Origin: an uncultured Bacteroidales bacterium
Lineage (GTDB): Bacteria > Bacteroidota > Bacteroidia > Bacteroidales > UBA932
DNA: 19,290 bases
Assembly (NCBI GenBank): GCA_927798505.1
Contig: CAKMNE010000008.1
Location: 1-19,290 of the forward strand
Direction: 5' to 3'
This document shows, in pieces, positions 1-7,459 of the stretch (position 1 is the stretch's first letter; each line of letters begins with the position of its first letter). The notes under the pieces were generated by a model that did no database searches, had not been told where the DNA came from, and worked only from the letters and a program-made list of their open reading frames with translations. The translations under genes and the position numbers were made by a program.

Positions 1-737
1 TCGCGCATAGGGGCCGTGCAGCCTTCCATATAGCTGAGCTGCGAGTCCTCGTCCGCCACTATCAGCGTGCGCTCGAACTGCCCCGTGCCGCTCGCGTTGA
101 TGCGGAAGTAGCTGGACAGCTCCATAGGGCACTTCACACCCTTCGGGATGTAGCAGAAGGAGCCGTCGGAAAAGACCGCGCTGTTCAGGGCGGCGAAGAA
201 ATTGTCCCCCACCGGCACTACTGAAGCGAGATACTTGCGCACCAGCTCCGGATACTCTTTCACCGCTTCGGAGAAGGAACAGAAGATTATCCCCTTCTCA
301 GCCAAGGTCTTGCGGAAGGTCGTGGAGACGCTGACCGAGTCGAAAACCGCATCCACGGCAACCTGCGAGCTGCCCTTCACGCCTGCGAGCACTTCCCTTT
401 CCCTCACCGGGATGCCCAGCTTGTCGAAGGTCTGTTCCAGGGCGGGGTCGATATGGTCCGGACGGTCGGCATCCTTCTTGGGTGCCGCGAAGTATATGAT
501 GTCCTGATAATCAATCTCAGGGAGCTGGAGATGTCCCCAGCCGGGCTGCTCCATCTTCTGCCAGCGGCGGAAGGCGTTCAGCCTGAATTCGAGAAGCCAG
601 GACGGCTCCTCCTTGCGTGCAGAAATGCGGCGGATGATGTCTTCGGACAGACCTTTAGGGAAAAACTCCTGCTCGATCTCCGTTACAAACCCCTGCTTGT
701 ATTCCTGCGAGGTTATTTCTTTAAGCGCTTTATCCAT
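1..737 (-). CDS. sufB: Fe-S cluster assembly scaffold SufB (N-terminal part)
   Basis: This is the first 245 codons of SufB; the gene runs off the left edge, so the C-terminal half is not seen. SufB works with SufC and SufD as the cytoplasmic scaffold on which the SUF system builds iron-sulfur clusters. The translation opens MDKALKEITSQEYKQGF and continues with features typical of the family: EPSWLLEFRLNAF near residue 45, a DIIYFAAPKK stretch, ALNSAVFSDGSFCYIPKGV, and SSYFRINASGTGQFERTLIVAD leading into a YMEGCTAP motif at the edge. The ATG at 735-737 begins the conserved N-terminus. It lies 16 bases after the aroD-aroA stop, so it is probably the next gene of the same operon; sufC and sufD would be expected beyond the edge. 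The family assignment is secure. Confidence 0.95.
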   Translation of the reverse strand, partial: MDKALKEITSQEYKQGFVTEIEQEFFPKGLSEDIIRRISARKEEPSWLLEFRLNAFRRWQKMEQPGWGHLQLPEIDYQDIIYFAAPKKDADRPDHIDPALEQTFDKLGIPVREREVLAGVKGSSQVAVDAVFDSVSVSTTFRKTLAEKGIIFCSFSEAVKEYPELVRKYLASVVPVGDNFFAALNSAVFSDGSFCYIPKGVKCPMELSSYFRINASGTGQFERTLIVADEDSQLSYMEGCTAPMR

Positions 738-753
738 TACCCTCGCAAATATA

Positions 754-2697
754 CTAAAACTGCTCGAAAAAATCCGGGAATGACTTGGCCACGCAGGCCG
801 TGTCGTCAATGATGACCGGGCCGTCCGCTCCGAGCGCGGCTACGCTCAGGGCCATAGCCATCCTGTGGTCGTGGCGGCTGGTGAACTCGCCCCCGCGCAG
901 GAGCCGGCCGTTGAGAAGCCTTGAGCATAGGGTTTCACCCTCAATCGACATCACATCCCCGTCAATAGAGGCGGGCACGCCGAAGGCTGTGAGCATGGAT
1001 ACAATGGCCTCCGCCCTGTCGGATTCCTTGCTTCGGAGACGCCCCACGCCCGCAAGAGTGGTGGTTCCATCGCAGAAGGCGGCAAGCACAGCCGCTATAG
1101 GGAAGATGTCGGGGCAATGGCTCAGGTCGAAATCAAAGCACTCGAGCGGCGCCTTGCGAACGGAGATCACCTCATCGTCTCCCGCCACGCAGGCACCTGC
1201 CGCAACGAGCAGGTCAAGGATGGAAATGTCCGCCTGCAGGGATTTCTGGTCAAGCCCGGAAACCTCAGCGGAACCATAGAGAGCGCCGGCCACCAGGAAG
1301 TTGGCCGCGGCGCTCCAGTCTCCCTCGAGATCCATATCCGTCGCTTTGTAGCGCTGTCCGCCCTTGATGCTGAAACGGATGCCGCTGCAGTATGACCAAT
1401 CCTGCTGCTCCAGCATCTCTACCGGGCCTTCGAGTTCATTGCCTATCTGCACGCCGAACTTGCGCAGCACGTCGAGGGTGATGAACATATATGGAATGCT
1501 CTTAGGCTCGTTGACGTAGAGCCTGGAAGATTTGGCGCACAGAGGCAGGGCCATCAGAAGGCCCGATATTAGCTGCGATCCGCCCTTGCCCGGGACATCG
1601 GCCGTACCGGGGATGAGCCTGCCGCTGACTGTAAGGGGAACATAGACCTCGCGGTCGTGGTGCTCGCCCTCGCTGCGCAGGATTACGCCGAATGCGGCCA
1701 TAATGTCGGAGGCGGAGCCCAACGGACGGCCCGGAAGGGTACCCCTGCCTTCGATGCGGACGTCCGAACCGTTGATGGCGGCAAGAAGGGGGATGCTGAG
1801 CCTGGTAAGCAGGCCGGATTCGCCCACGCTCAGGCTTTCAAGCGAAAGCTGCCCCTCTGTTACAGGTCCTATACCGGTAATGGTCAGCGTGGTACCGCGA
1901 CGCGACACTTTGGCGCCAAGTTGCTTGACTACGGCGATGGCGGACTCTGAATCCTCGCAGGGCGTGTAGCCGCGAAGACGGGATTTGCCCTCGGCGAGAG
2001 CGGCGGCTATGATGGCACGCTGCGCGAAGCTTTTGGATGCGGGGGTGGTGAAATCGTTACGGAACAGGCCGCGCCAATCCCCATAGACCTCCTTGTGCAT
2101 CTGTTCGTAGGTAATCTGGCCGGGGGCCGTCGCTTCGTCGTAGGAGGCATAGGAAAATGGTGCACCCCTGCGCAGGCACTCCACCCTGCTGCCGCGACCC
2201 TCCTCGCCCATAGCGAAGGCAACGAGCCCCGTGCGGGTGCCGTCGTAAAGGGAGAGCACAGTCTCGCAATCCTGGTCCGAGTGGGCCGTAACCACGATTT
2301 TGGCTATATCCGCACCGTAGCGGCGACAGCGGGATTCCACCTGCCTGAGATACTGAAGGTCAGGGGTTCCTTCGAAATCGTGGAACGAGCGGATGAGCTC
2401 CGTGCCGGCTTTGCGGCAGAGTTTCTGGAACTGCTGGCTTACCTCGACGGGGGCGCTGATGTCAAGGTCGAGAAAGCGGGCGCCTGCCTCAACAGCGGTC
2501 TTCATCTTCTGCACTGCATCCTTGCCGCTTCGGCAGGTGGCAATCAGAGGTTTCTCGCAGGATTCGAAAAGTTCCTTTATCTGTGGGACGTCCAAATCGC
2601 AGAGGTCAAGCCTGATTTCGGCCATCTCCACGAATGGATCGTCAAGTATTGTCAATATCTGTTCTAAATTCTTGTGCTGTATGCTTGTACAGATCAT
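754..2697 (-). CDS. aroD-aroA: Bifunctional 3-dehydroquinate dehydratase (type I) / EPSP synthase fusion
   Basis: One 647-residue frame carries two shikimate-pathway enzymes. Residues 1 to about 203 are a type I dehydroquinate dehydratase: EIRLDLCD (27-34), KPLIATCRS (49-57), the catalytic histidine in SFHDFEGTP (H106), the Schiff-base lysine in AKIVVTAHS (K133), and the MGEEGRGSR and ATAPGQ loops. Residues from about 210 to 647 are EPSP synthase: TTPASKSFAQR (K222, R227), VPGKGGSQ, the catalytic aspartate in HCPDIFPIAA (D530), SKESDR (E558), RHDHRMAMA and VAKSFPDFF (K638). Both active sites look intact. AroD makes 3-dehydroshikimate and AroA joins PEP to shikimate 3-phosphate; AroE and AroK act between them and are not in the window. 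The EPSP domain begins with almost no linker and an unusual PASKS in place of the common PGSKS. It starts 3 bases after the aroB stop. Confidence 0.95.
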   Translation of the reverse strand: MICTSIQHKNLEQILTILDDPFVEMAEIRLDLCDLDVPQIKELFESCEKPLIATCRSGKDAVQKMKTAVEAGARFLDLDISAPVEVSQQFQKLCRKAGTELIRSFHDFEGTPDLQYLRQVESRCRRYGADIAKIVVTAHSDQDCETVLSLYDGTRTGLVAFAMGEEGRGSRVECLRRGAPFSYASYDEATAPGQITYEQMHKEVYGDWRGLFRNDFTTPASKSFAQRAIIAAALAEGKSRLRGYTPCEDSESAIAVVKQLGAKVSRRGTTLTITGIGPVTEGQLSLESLSVGESGLLTRLSIPLLAAINGSDVRIEGRGTLPGRPLGSASDIMAAFGVILRSEGEHHDREVYVPLTVSGRLIPGTADVPGKGGSQLISGLLMALPLCAKSSRLYVNEPKSIPYMFITLDVLRKFGVQIGNELEGPVEMLEQQDWSYCSGIRFSIKGGQRYKATDMDLEGDWSAAANFLVAGALYGSAEVSGLDQKSLQADISILDLLVAAGACVAGDDEVISVRKAPLECFDFDLSHCPDIFPIAAVLAAFCDGTTTLAGVGRLRSKESDRAEAIVSMLTAFGVPASIDGDVMSIEGETLCSRLLNGRLLRGGEFTSRHDHRMAMALSVAALGADGPVIIDDTACVAKSFPDFFEQF

Positions 2698-2700
2698 CTG

Positions 2701-3711
2701 CTATAGGGTAATGTCGCTGATGCGACGCTTTTTGAGGACGGGTTTGCCTATCCTCTTCAAATAAACGAAATCGAGCTTGCCCCCTTCGACAATCTTCTTG
2801 TCGTTGAGTATTGCCGGCAGGAGCGCTTCCTGCGGACAAGGCAGCTCTGTCGGGAGGCCGCAAGCCTTCAGGTCAGCGCGCAAACTCTGCGCAAAGCCTT
2901 CGGAAGCGAGCCCCTCCTTTTCGGACAGTTCGGCTGCACGCACCATTCCGATGGCAACCGCTTCTCCGTGAGAATACTTAACGGGCAGGGCAGCTGCGCC
3001 CTCCTCCGTACTCTGCCACCACTCTATCGCGTGGCCGAAGGTGTGCCCGAGATTGAGAAGATGGCGCTTTCCATTGTCAAACAAATCCGCTGCAACCACC
3101 TTTCCCTTGAGTTTCGAAGCCGCCGCGGCGAGTTCCACGATTTTCGGCAGGGCATCGGACACTACAGTGCCCTTGTAGGCGGCTGCCTGAAGCTGGGCAA
3201 AGAGGCGAACCGCTTCATCATATCGCTTCGCGTCGAAAAGGGCGAAGGTTTTCAAAAGCTCGGCCGCCCCGCTTCGGATCTGGCCTGCAGGCAGGCTTGC
3301 GTAGGGCTCGGTGCGGAAATACACCTTGCGTGGAAGCCTTATTACACCGATCGCATTCTTCACTCCGTCGAAGTTCACACCTGTCTTGCCTCCTATTGCG
3401 GCATCCACCTGGGCAAGGAGGGTGGTAGGAACATATTCCACCTCCATCCCGCGTTTGTAAATCGCCGCGGCAAAGCCGCATATGTCGGTAGTCACGCCTC
3501 CTCCCACTGCAAGCAGCAGGGTGCTGCGGCCGGCACCGACAGCAAGCAGGGCGCGCACTATGCTCTCTACCGTGAGCAGGGTTTTGTGCTCCTCATCGGC
3601 CGGGATTGCCATCATCCCGAGCACTTCGTAGCCGGACTTTGCCCATTCGCGGCTGATCTGGTTGGCAAAACTGCCGACAGCCGAGTCGTATACGATGTAA
3701 ACTTGCTTCAT
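2701..3711 (-). CDS. aroB: 3-dehydroquinate synthase AroB
   Basis: This 336-residue cytoplasmic, NAD- and metal-dependent enzyme converts DAHP to 3-dehydroquinate, the second shikimate step. Visible family motifs are VGGGVTTDICGFAAAIYKRG (nucleotide binding, from residue 69), VPTTLLAQVDAAIGGKTGVN (94-113) with NFDGVKNAIG, the metal-ligand glutamate in GAAELLK (E151), LNLGHTFGHAIE (219-230) and SHGEAVAIGM (247-256), plus a late NDKKI. The metal-binding glutamate and histidines are therefore all present. At 336 residues it is slightly short for the family but complete at both ends. It begins 2 bases after the aroC stop and is followed 3 bases later by aroD-aroA, so the three aro genes must be co-transcribed. 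Confidence 0.96.
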   Translation of the reverse strand: MKQVYIVYDSAVGSFANQISREWAKSGYEVLGMMAIPADEEHKTLLTVESIVRALLAVGAGRSTLLLAVGGGVTTDICGFAAAIYKRGMEVEYVPTTLLAQVDAAIGGKTGVNFDGVKNAIGVIRLPRKVYFRTEPYASLPAGQIRSGAAELLKTFALFDAKRYDEAVRLFAQLQAAAYKGTVVSDALPKIVELAAAASKLKGKVVAADLFDNGKRHLLNLGHTFGHAIEWWQSTEEGAAALPVKYSHGEAVAIGMVRAAELSEKEGLASEGFAQSLRADLKACGLPTELPCPQEALLPAILNDKKIVEGGKLDFVYLKRIGKPVLKKRRISDITL

Positions 3712-3713
3712 TG

Positions 3714-4691
3714 CTATCTCAACAGTAAGTCAGCGGTCACTATCGCCGCCATTGCCTCGACTATCACCGGGCAACGCAGGCAGAAGCAGGCGTCGTGCCT
3801 TCCCCTGGCGGAAAGGACTTCCTGCCGGCCGCTTGTGAAATTGTAGGTGAGCTGCTCCTTGCGTATGGTGGAGGTTGGCTTGAAGGCCACCCTGAACACC
3901 AGGGGAGCACCGTTGGTGATGCCTCCGTTCACCCCGCCTGCCCCGTTTTTGGCGGGACCTTCGGCGGTAAACGCATCATTGTGTTCAGAACCCTTCATCG
4001 CACTGGCGGCAAATCCGTCTCCGAATTCTATGCCACGGACTCCCGGGATGGAGAATACGGCGTGGGATATCAGCGCTTCCACGCTGTCCCAGAACGGCTC
4101 TCCCAGCCCCGGCTTGAGACCTTCCACCCTGCACTGCACCACTCCTCCGAGCGAGTCGCCCTCCTGCTGTACGGCAGCGAGAAGATCGGGCCATCTGTCC
4201 CTCTCGGCACATCCTCCTATAGAGAGCACCTGAGCATCGAAACGGGCCGCAGTGAGACTGCTTGCAATCTTCTTTGCCACAACGCCTGCCGCAACTATGC
4301 CAATGGTAAGACGGCCGGAAAAATGGCCGCCTCCGCGAGGATCCTGGTACCCGCGGAATTTCTCGTTGGCGGTGTAGTCGGCATGACCCGGACGCGGAAT
4401 TGCGGCAAACTGGCTGTAATCCCCCGAACGGGTGTTGGAGTTGTCGAACACTATTGCAAGAGGGGCACCGGTGGTGTGGGCTTCATAGACCCCGCTGAGT
4501 ATGTGCGGAATGTCGCTTTCCTTGCGCGGAGTCGTGCCCTGGGCACCCGGAGCGCGCCGGGCGATGTCCGCGATGAAATCCTCCCCAGTGAGGGGAATCC
4601 CAGCGGGAACACCGTCCAGCACAACGCCAAGTTGCGGACCGTGCGATTCTCCAAAGATTGAGACTCTGAAATGGGTTCCGAATGAATTCAT
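3714..4691 (-). CDS. aroC: Chorismate synthase AroC (compact, GHFSGR type)
   Basis: This 325-residue protein should catalyse the last shikimate step, EPSP to chorismate, with reduced FMN. Motifs: GESHG (14-18, H17), RPGHADYTANEKF (100-112, H103), RGGGHFSGRLT (119-129), GGVNGGITNG (252-261) and GRHDAC (297-302, D300). The start is the ATG at 4689-4691, giving MNSFGTHFRVSIFGESHG, the conserved family N-terminus. The frame stays open to 4814, but that extension lies inside the upstream gene and resembles no chorismate synthase. The protein is shorter than the usual roughly 350-370 residues. It carries GHFSGR where many bacterial enzymes have RSSARET, and GRHDAC instead of GRHDPC. It sits 4 bases after the NagB/PIG-L stop. 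Confidence 0.94.
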   Translation of the reverse strand: MNSFGTHFRVSIFGESHGPQLGVVLDGVPAGIPLTGEDFIADIARRAPGAQGTTPRKESDIPHILSGVYEAHTTGAPLAIVFDNSNTRSGDYSQFAAIPRPGHADYTANEKFRGYQDPRGGGHFSGRLTIGIVAAGVVAKKIASSLTAARFDAQVLSIGGCAERDRWPDLLAAVQQEGDSLGGVVQCRVEGLKPGLGEPFWDSVEALISHAVFSIPGVRGIEFGDGFAASAMKGSEHNDAFTAEGPAKNGAGGVNGGITNGAPLVFRVAFKPTSTIRKEQLTYNFTSGRQEVLSARGRHDACFCLRCPVIVEAMAAIVTADLLLR

Positions 4692-4695
4692 ATTG

Positions 4696-6630
4696 CTACC
4701 AAAGCTTGAGGAATACCTCCATAGCCTGATACTCGGCCATACCGAGCAGGTCGTAGTTGTGCGCGGTGTTCTGAGTGCGGTCTTCCGCTCTCTGCCAGAA
4801 CTCGCGGGAGTCATCTCCAGGGAAAGGAACTATGTCCTTCTGGGACAGGTGACGGTAGATGGCGTGACGCTTCTCGATAACCTCGTCCGGACTGAGAGGA
4901 ACGGCCATATCCACACGGGAGAGCTCCCATTCCATCCAGGCTCCGCGGTACATCCAGACATGGCAGTCGGCGATCCAGCTTACACCCTCTTCGCGCAACT
5001 GATCCAGGGCCTCGAGCGCACACTCGGTGCAGACACGGTGTGTGCCGTGAGGGTCAGCGAGGTCTCCCGCCATAAACACCATCTGCGGCTGAACTTTGTT
5101 GAGCAGTTCCTTGATGATATCCACATCCGCCTGAGAGCGAGGGAGTTTCTTGATTCCGCCCGACTCGTAGAAAGGCAGATTGAGGAAGTGCACATTGGTC
5201 TCGTCGTTCAAACCGAATGAGCGGCAGGCGCTCTTGGCCTCGCTGCGGCGGATTGCGGCTTTGAGATTCAGCAGAGCTCTCGGCTCTGGCTCACCAGCCA
5301 CCTTGGACGCAATCAGCTCCTTGACTTCGTCAAAATGGTCTGCGAATCCAAGCTCCCGGGCAGCGTCCATATGCTGGAGCACCACGTCGTCGTGCACGGC
5401 GACGTTGCCGGAAGTCTGGTAGGCCACGTGCACGTCGTGTCCCTGATGTGCGAGGCGGATGAAGGTTCCTCCCATTGAAATCACATCGTCATCCGGGTGA
5501 GGTGAGAAAATGACCACCTTCTTGGGATATGGTGACGAAGGCACAGGACGGGTGGAATCGTCTGCATTCGGCTTTCCTCCCGGCCATCCGGTAATCGTGT
5601 GCTGCAGTTCGTTGAAGACTTCGATATTAATCTTGTCATAAGTGCCGAACTTCTCGAGAAGTTCACCCAGACCGTTCTGCAGATAGTCCTGATAGCCGAG
5701 CTTGAGTATAGGTTTGTGAACCTGCTCACAAAGCCAGATAACGGCCTTGCGGCGGAATTTGTTGGTCCATTCGCAAGGGCCTATCAGCCAAGGAGCGACG
5801 ATACGGGTAAGTTTGGCAGAGGAGTTCTCATCCACATAGAGGGTCACGTCCGGATGCTTCTGGAAGAAGGATGCAGGATATTCGGGAGTATTCTTGAGCT
5901 CCACAATCTGCTGCACCATATCCGCCTTGTCCTCACCCCAGGCCATAAGCATTACCTTCTTCGCAGAGAGCATAGTGGACACTCCCATGGTTATGGCTTT
6001 GCTCGGGGTAGCCGCAATGTCTCCATTGAAGTTATGGGCCTGACGCCTGCGTGACTTGTATGGAAGGAGCACGAGACGGGTTTTTGATGTGCTGAGGGAG
6101 CCTGCTTCGTTGAAACCGATCTGCCCGTGCTCGCCTATTCCCATCACGAGGAGGTCAAGGTCGCGCAGATTGGCTTCCGCTTCGGCGCAGTAATCGCTGA
6201 CCTTGTTTTCCGGCACTGTTCCGTCGGCAATATGGATGTTCTCAGGAAGAATGTCCACTTCGTCAAGAAGCTCGTGGTGCATTTTGTAGTTGCGGCTCTG
6301 CTGGGCATTCCTTGTGACCGGGTAGTACTCGTCTATGGAGTACACCGCTATGTCCTTGAAAGAAATCCTGCCTTCAGCGTAAGCCTCGCGCAAATCCTTG
6401 AAGAGAGGCTGAGGTGAGTTTCCGGAAGAAAGTCCGAGACGGAAGAGTTTTCCGGGGTTTTTCCTCTGGAAATCTGCTACAATCCCGAGAATACGGTCAC
6501 ACATGACCTGGCTGACAGAGAATGGGGTTTCACCGATTTCGGTGTAAATCCTTTCCCTGCCGTGGAGAATGTCTTTAGGAAGTCCTTTCTCGATAAGACC
6601 GCCATCTTTCGGCAACGAAAAATGCTTCAT
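4696..6630 (-). CDS. NagB-like domain fused to a PIG-L/LmbE deacetylase domain
   Basis: This 644-residue protein has no signal peptide, so it should be cytoplasmic. Residues about 25-285 resemble glucosamine-6-phosphate deaminase: SSGNSP phosphate loop (68-73), YSIDEYY with D100, MGIGEHGQIGFNEAGS (163-178), and SKAITMGVSTML. Residues about 370-644 are a PIG-L/LmbE zinc deacetylase: SPHPDDD (376-382) and DLADPHGTHRVC (523-534) supply the expected metal ligands. Proteins of this architecture are known in Bacteroides and annotated as NagB. The oddity is in the first domain: aligned to canonical NagB, catalytic D141 is H168 and H143 is Q170, while D72 and E148 equivalents (D100, E175) remain. Ordinary deaminase chemistry is therefore doubtful. 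A joint job, deacetylation plus binding or isomerising of an amino-sugar phosphate, is inference. It lies 29 bases after nagB. Confidence 0.9.
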   Translation of the reverse strand: MKHFSLPKDGGLIEKGLPKDILHGRERIYTEIGETPFSVSQVMCDRILGIVADFQRKNPGKLFRLGLSSGNSPQPLFKDLREAYAEGRISFKDIAVYSIDEYYPVTRNAQQSRNYKMHHELLDEVDILPENIHIADGTVPENKVSDYCAEAEANLRDLDLLVMGIGEHGQIGFNEAGSLSTSKTRLVLLPYKSRRRQAHNFNGDIAATPSKAITMGVSTMLSAKKVMLMAWGEDKADMVQQIVELKNTPEYPASFFQKHPDVTLYVDENSSAKLTRIVAPWLIGPCEWTNKFRRKAVIWLCEQVHKPILKLGYQDYLQNGLGELLEKFGTYDKINIEVFNELQHTITGWPGGKPNADDSTRPVPSSPYPKKVVIFSPHPDDDVISMGGTFIRLAHQGHDVHVAYQTSGNVAVHDDVVLQHMDAARELGFADHFDEVKELIASKVAGEPEPRALLNLKAAIRRSEAKSACRSFGLNDETNVHFLNLPFYESGGIKKLPRSQADVDIIKELLNKVQPQMVFMAGDLADPHGTHRVCTECALEALDQLREEGVSWIADCHVWMYRGAWMEWELSRVDMAVPLSPDEVIEKRHAIYRHLSQKDIVPFPGDDSREFWQRAEDRTQNTAHNYDLLGMAEYQAMEVFLKLW

Positions 6631-6659
6631 TATACTTGTGATTAAAAAAAATTTCCCGC

Positions 6660-7454
6660 TTAGATTTTTTCTGCTTCCTCAACGGCCTTGAAATACTTGT
6701 AAGAGTTGACCTTCAGCTCTCCAACCGAAGCTTCATCTGCCACGATGATGCCGTTCTGGTGATTCTGGAGAGCGGAAACGGTGCACATATGGCTGTACGG
6801 GCCCTCTACTGCATCGTGAATGGCGCGAGCCTTCTTAGGTCCGAAAGCAAGGATAACGACTTCCTTGGAATCGGTGACGGTGGCGACACCCACTGAAAGG
6901 GCCTGCTTTGGAACAAGATTCATATCTCCTCCGAAGAAGCGGCTGTTCACAACCCTGGTATCCTCGGTAAGGGTAACGACACGGGTGCGGCTGGTCAGAG
7001 GTGAGAAAGGTTCGTTGAAGGCGATGTGACCGTCCTCTCCTATGCCGCCGAGGAAGAGGTCGAAACCTCCGGCCTGCTCGATGGCCTTCTCATAGGCCGC
7101 ACACTCGGCATCGAGGTCCTCTGCGTTTCCGTTGAGGATATGGATGTTCTCCTTCGGTTCGTCAATCTTGCTGAAAAGATTGGTGTGCATAAACGAGTGG
7201 TAGCTCTCCGGATGCTCTTCCGGCAGCCCCACATACTCGTCCATATTGAATGAAATCACATTGCGGAAGGACAGTTCTCCAGCCTGCACCATCCTGGCAA
7301 GTTCGGCATAAGTCTCGATTGGGGTTGAACCTGTGCAAAGACCAAGCACGAAAGGCTTGTCGGTAACGGCCGCCTTGGCCTTGATTTTCTCTGCAATGTG
7401 ATGCGCTGCCCAGAGGGAGCCTTCCTTGCTGGTGTTTCTGATAATAACTTTCAT
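6660..7454 (-). CDS. nagB: Glucosamine-6-phosphate deaminase NagB
   Basis: This 264-residue cytoplasmic enzyme converts glucosamine 6-phosphate to fructose 6-phosphate and ammonia, feeding amino sugars into glycolysis. It aligns without gaps to the E. coli enzyme over the active site: LCTGSTP (39-45), FNMDEYVGL with D72, and GIGEDGHIAFNEP with D141, H143 and E148, the full catalytic set, followed by SRTRVVTLTEDTRVVNSRFF. Of the E. coli allosteric residues recalled (S151, R158, K160, Y254), three are present, but K160 is valine here, so GlcNAc-6-phosphate activation may differ. The start is only 5 bases after the phosphoesterase-glycosidase stop, a clear sign of co-transcription. The next gene is the altered NagB/PIG-L fusion, so canonical and variant paralogues are adjacent. 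Confidence 0.97.
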   Translation of the reverse strand: MKVIIRNTSKEGSLWAAHHIAEKIKAKAAVTDKPFVLGLCTGSTPIETYAELARMVQAGELSFRNVISFNMDEYVGLPEEHPESYHSFMHTNLFSKIDEPKENIHILNGNAEDLDAECAAYEKAIEQAGGFDLFLGGIGEDGHIAFNEPFSPLTSRTRVVTLTEDTRVVNSRFFGGDMNLVPKQALSVGVATVTDSKEVVILAFGPKKARAIHDAVEGPYSHMCTVSALQNHQNGIIVADEASVGELKVNSYKYFKAVEEAEKI

Positions 7455-7459
7455 GGCGA

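Noticed and set aside
746..753. TATATTTG box 8 bases before the sufB start
   Set aside because: It fits TAnnTTTG, but no TTTG or TTG lies 19-21 bases upstream, and the gene follows the previous stop by only 16 bases.
2968..4661. Long plus-strand open frames opposite aroB and aroC
   Set aside because: Both lie fully antisense to certain genes, show no motifs and have no promoter or start context.
4692..4814. N-terminal extension of aroC by 41 codons
   Set aside because: The extension overlaps the end of the NagB/PIG-L gene and is basic, low-complexity sequence; the conserved chorismate synthase N-terminus begins at 4691.
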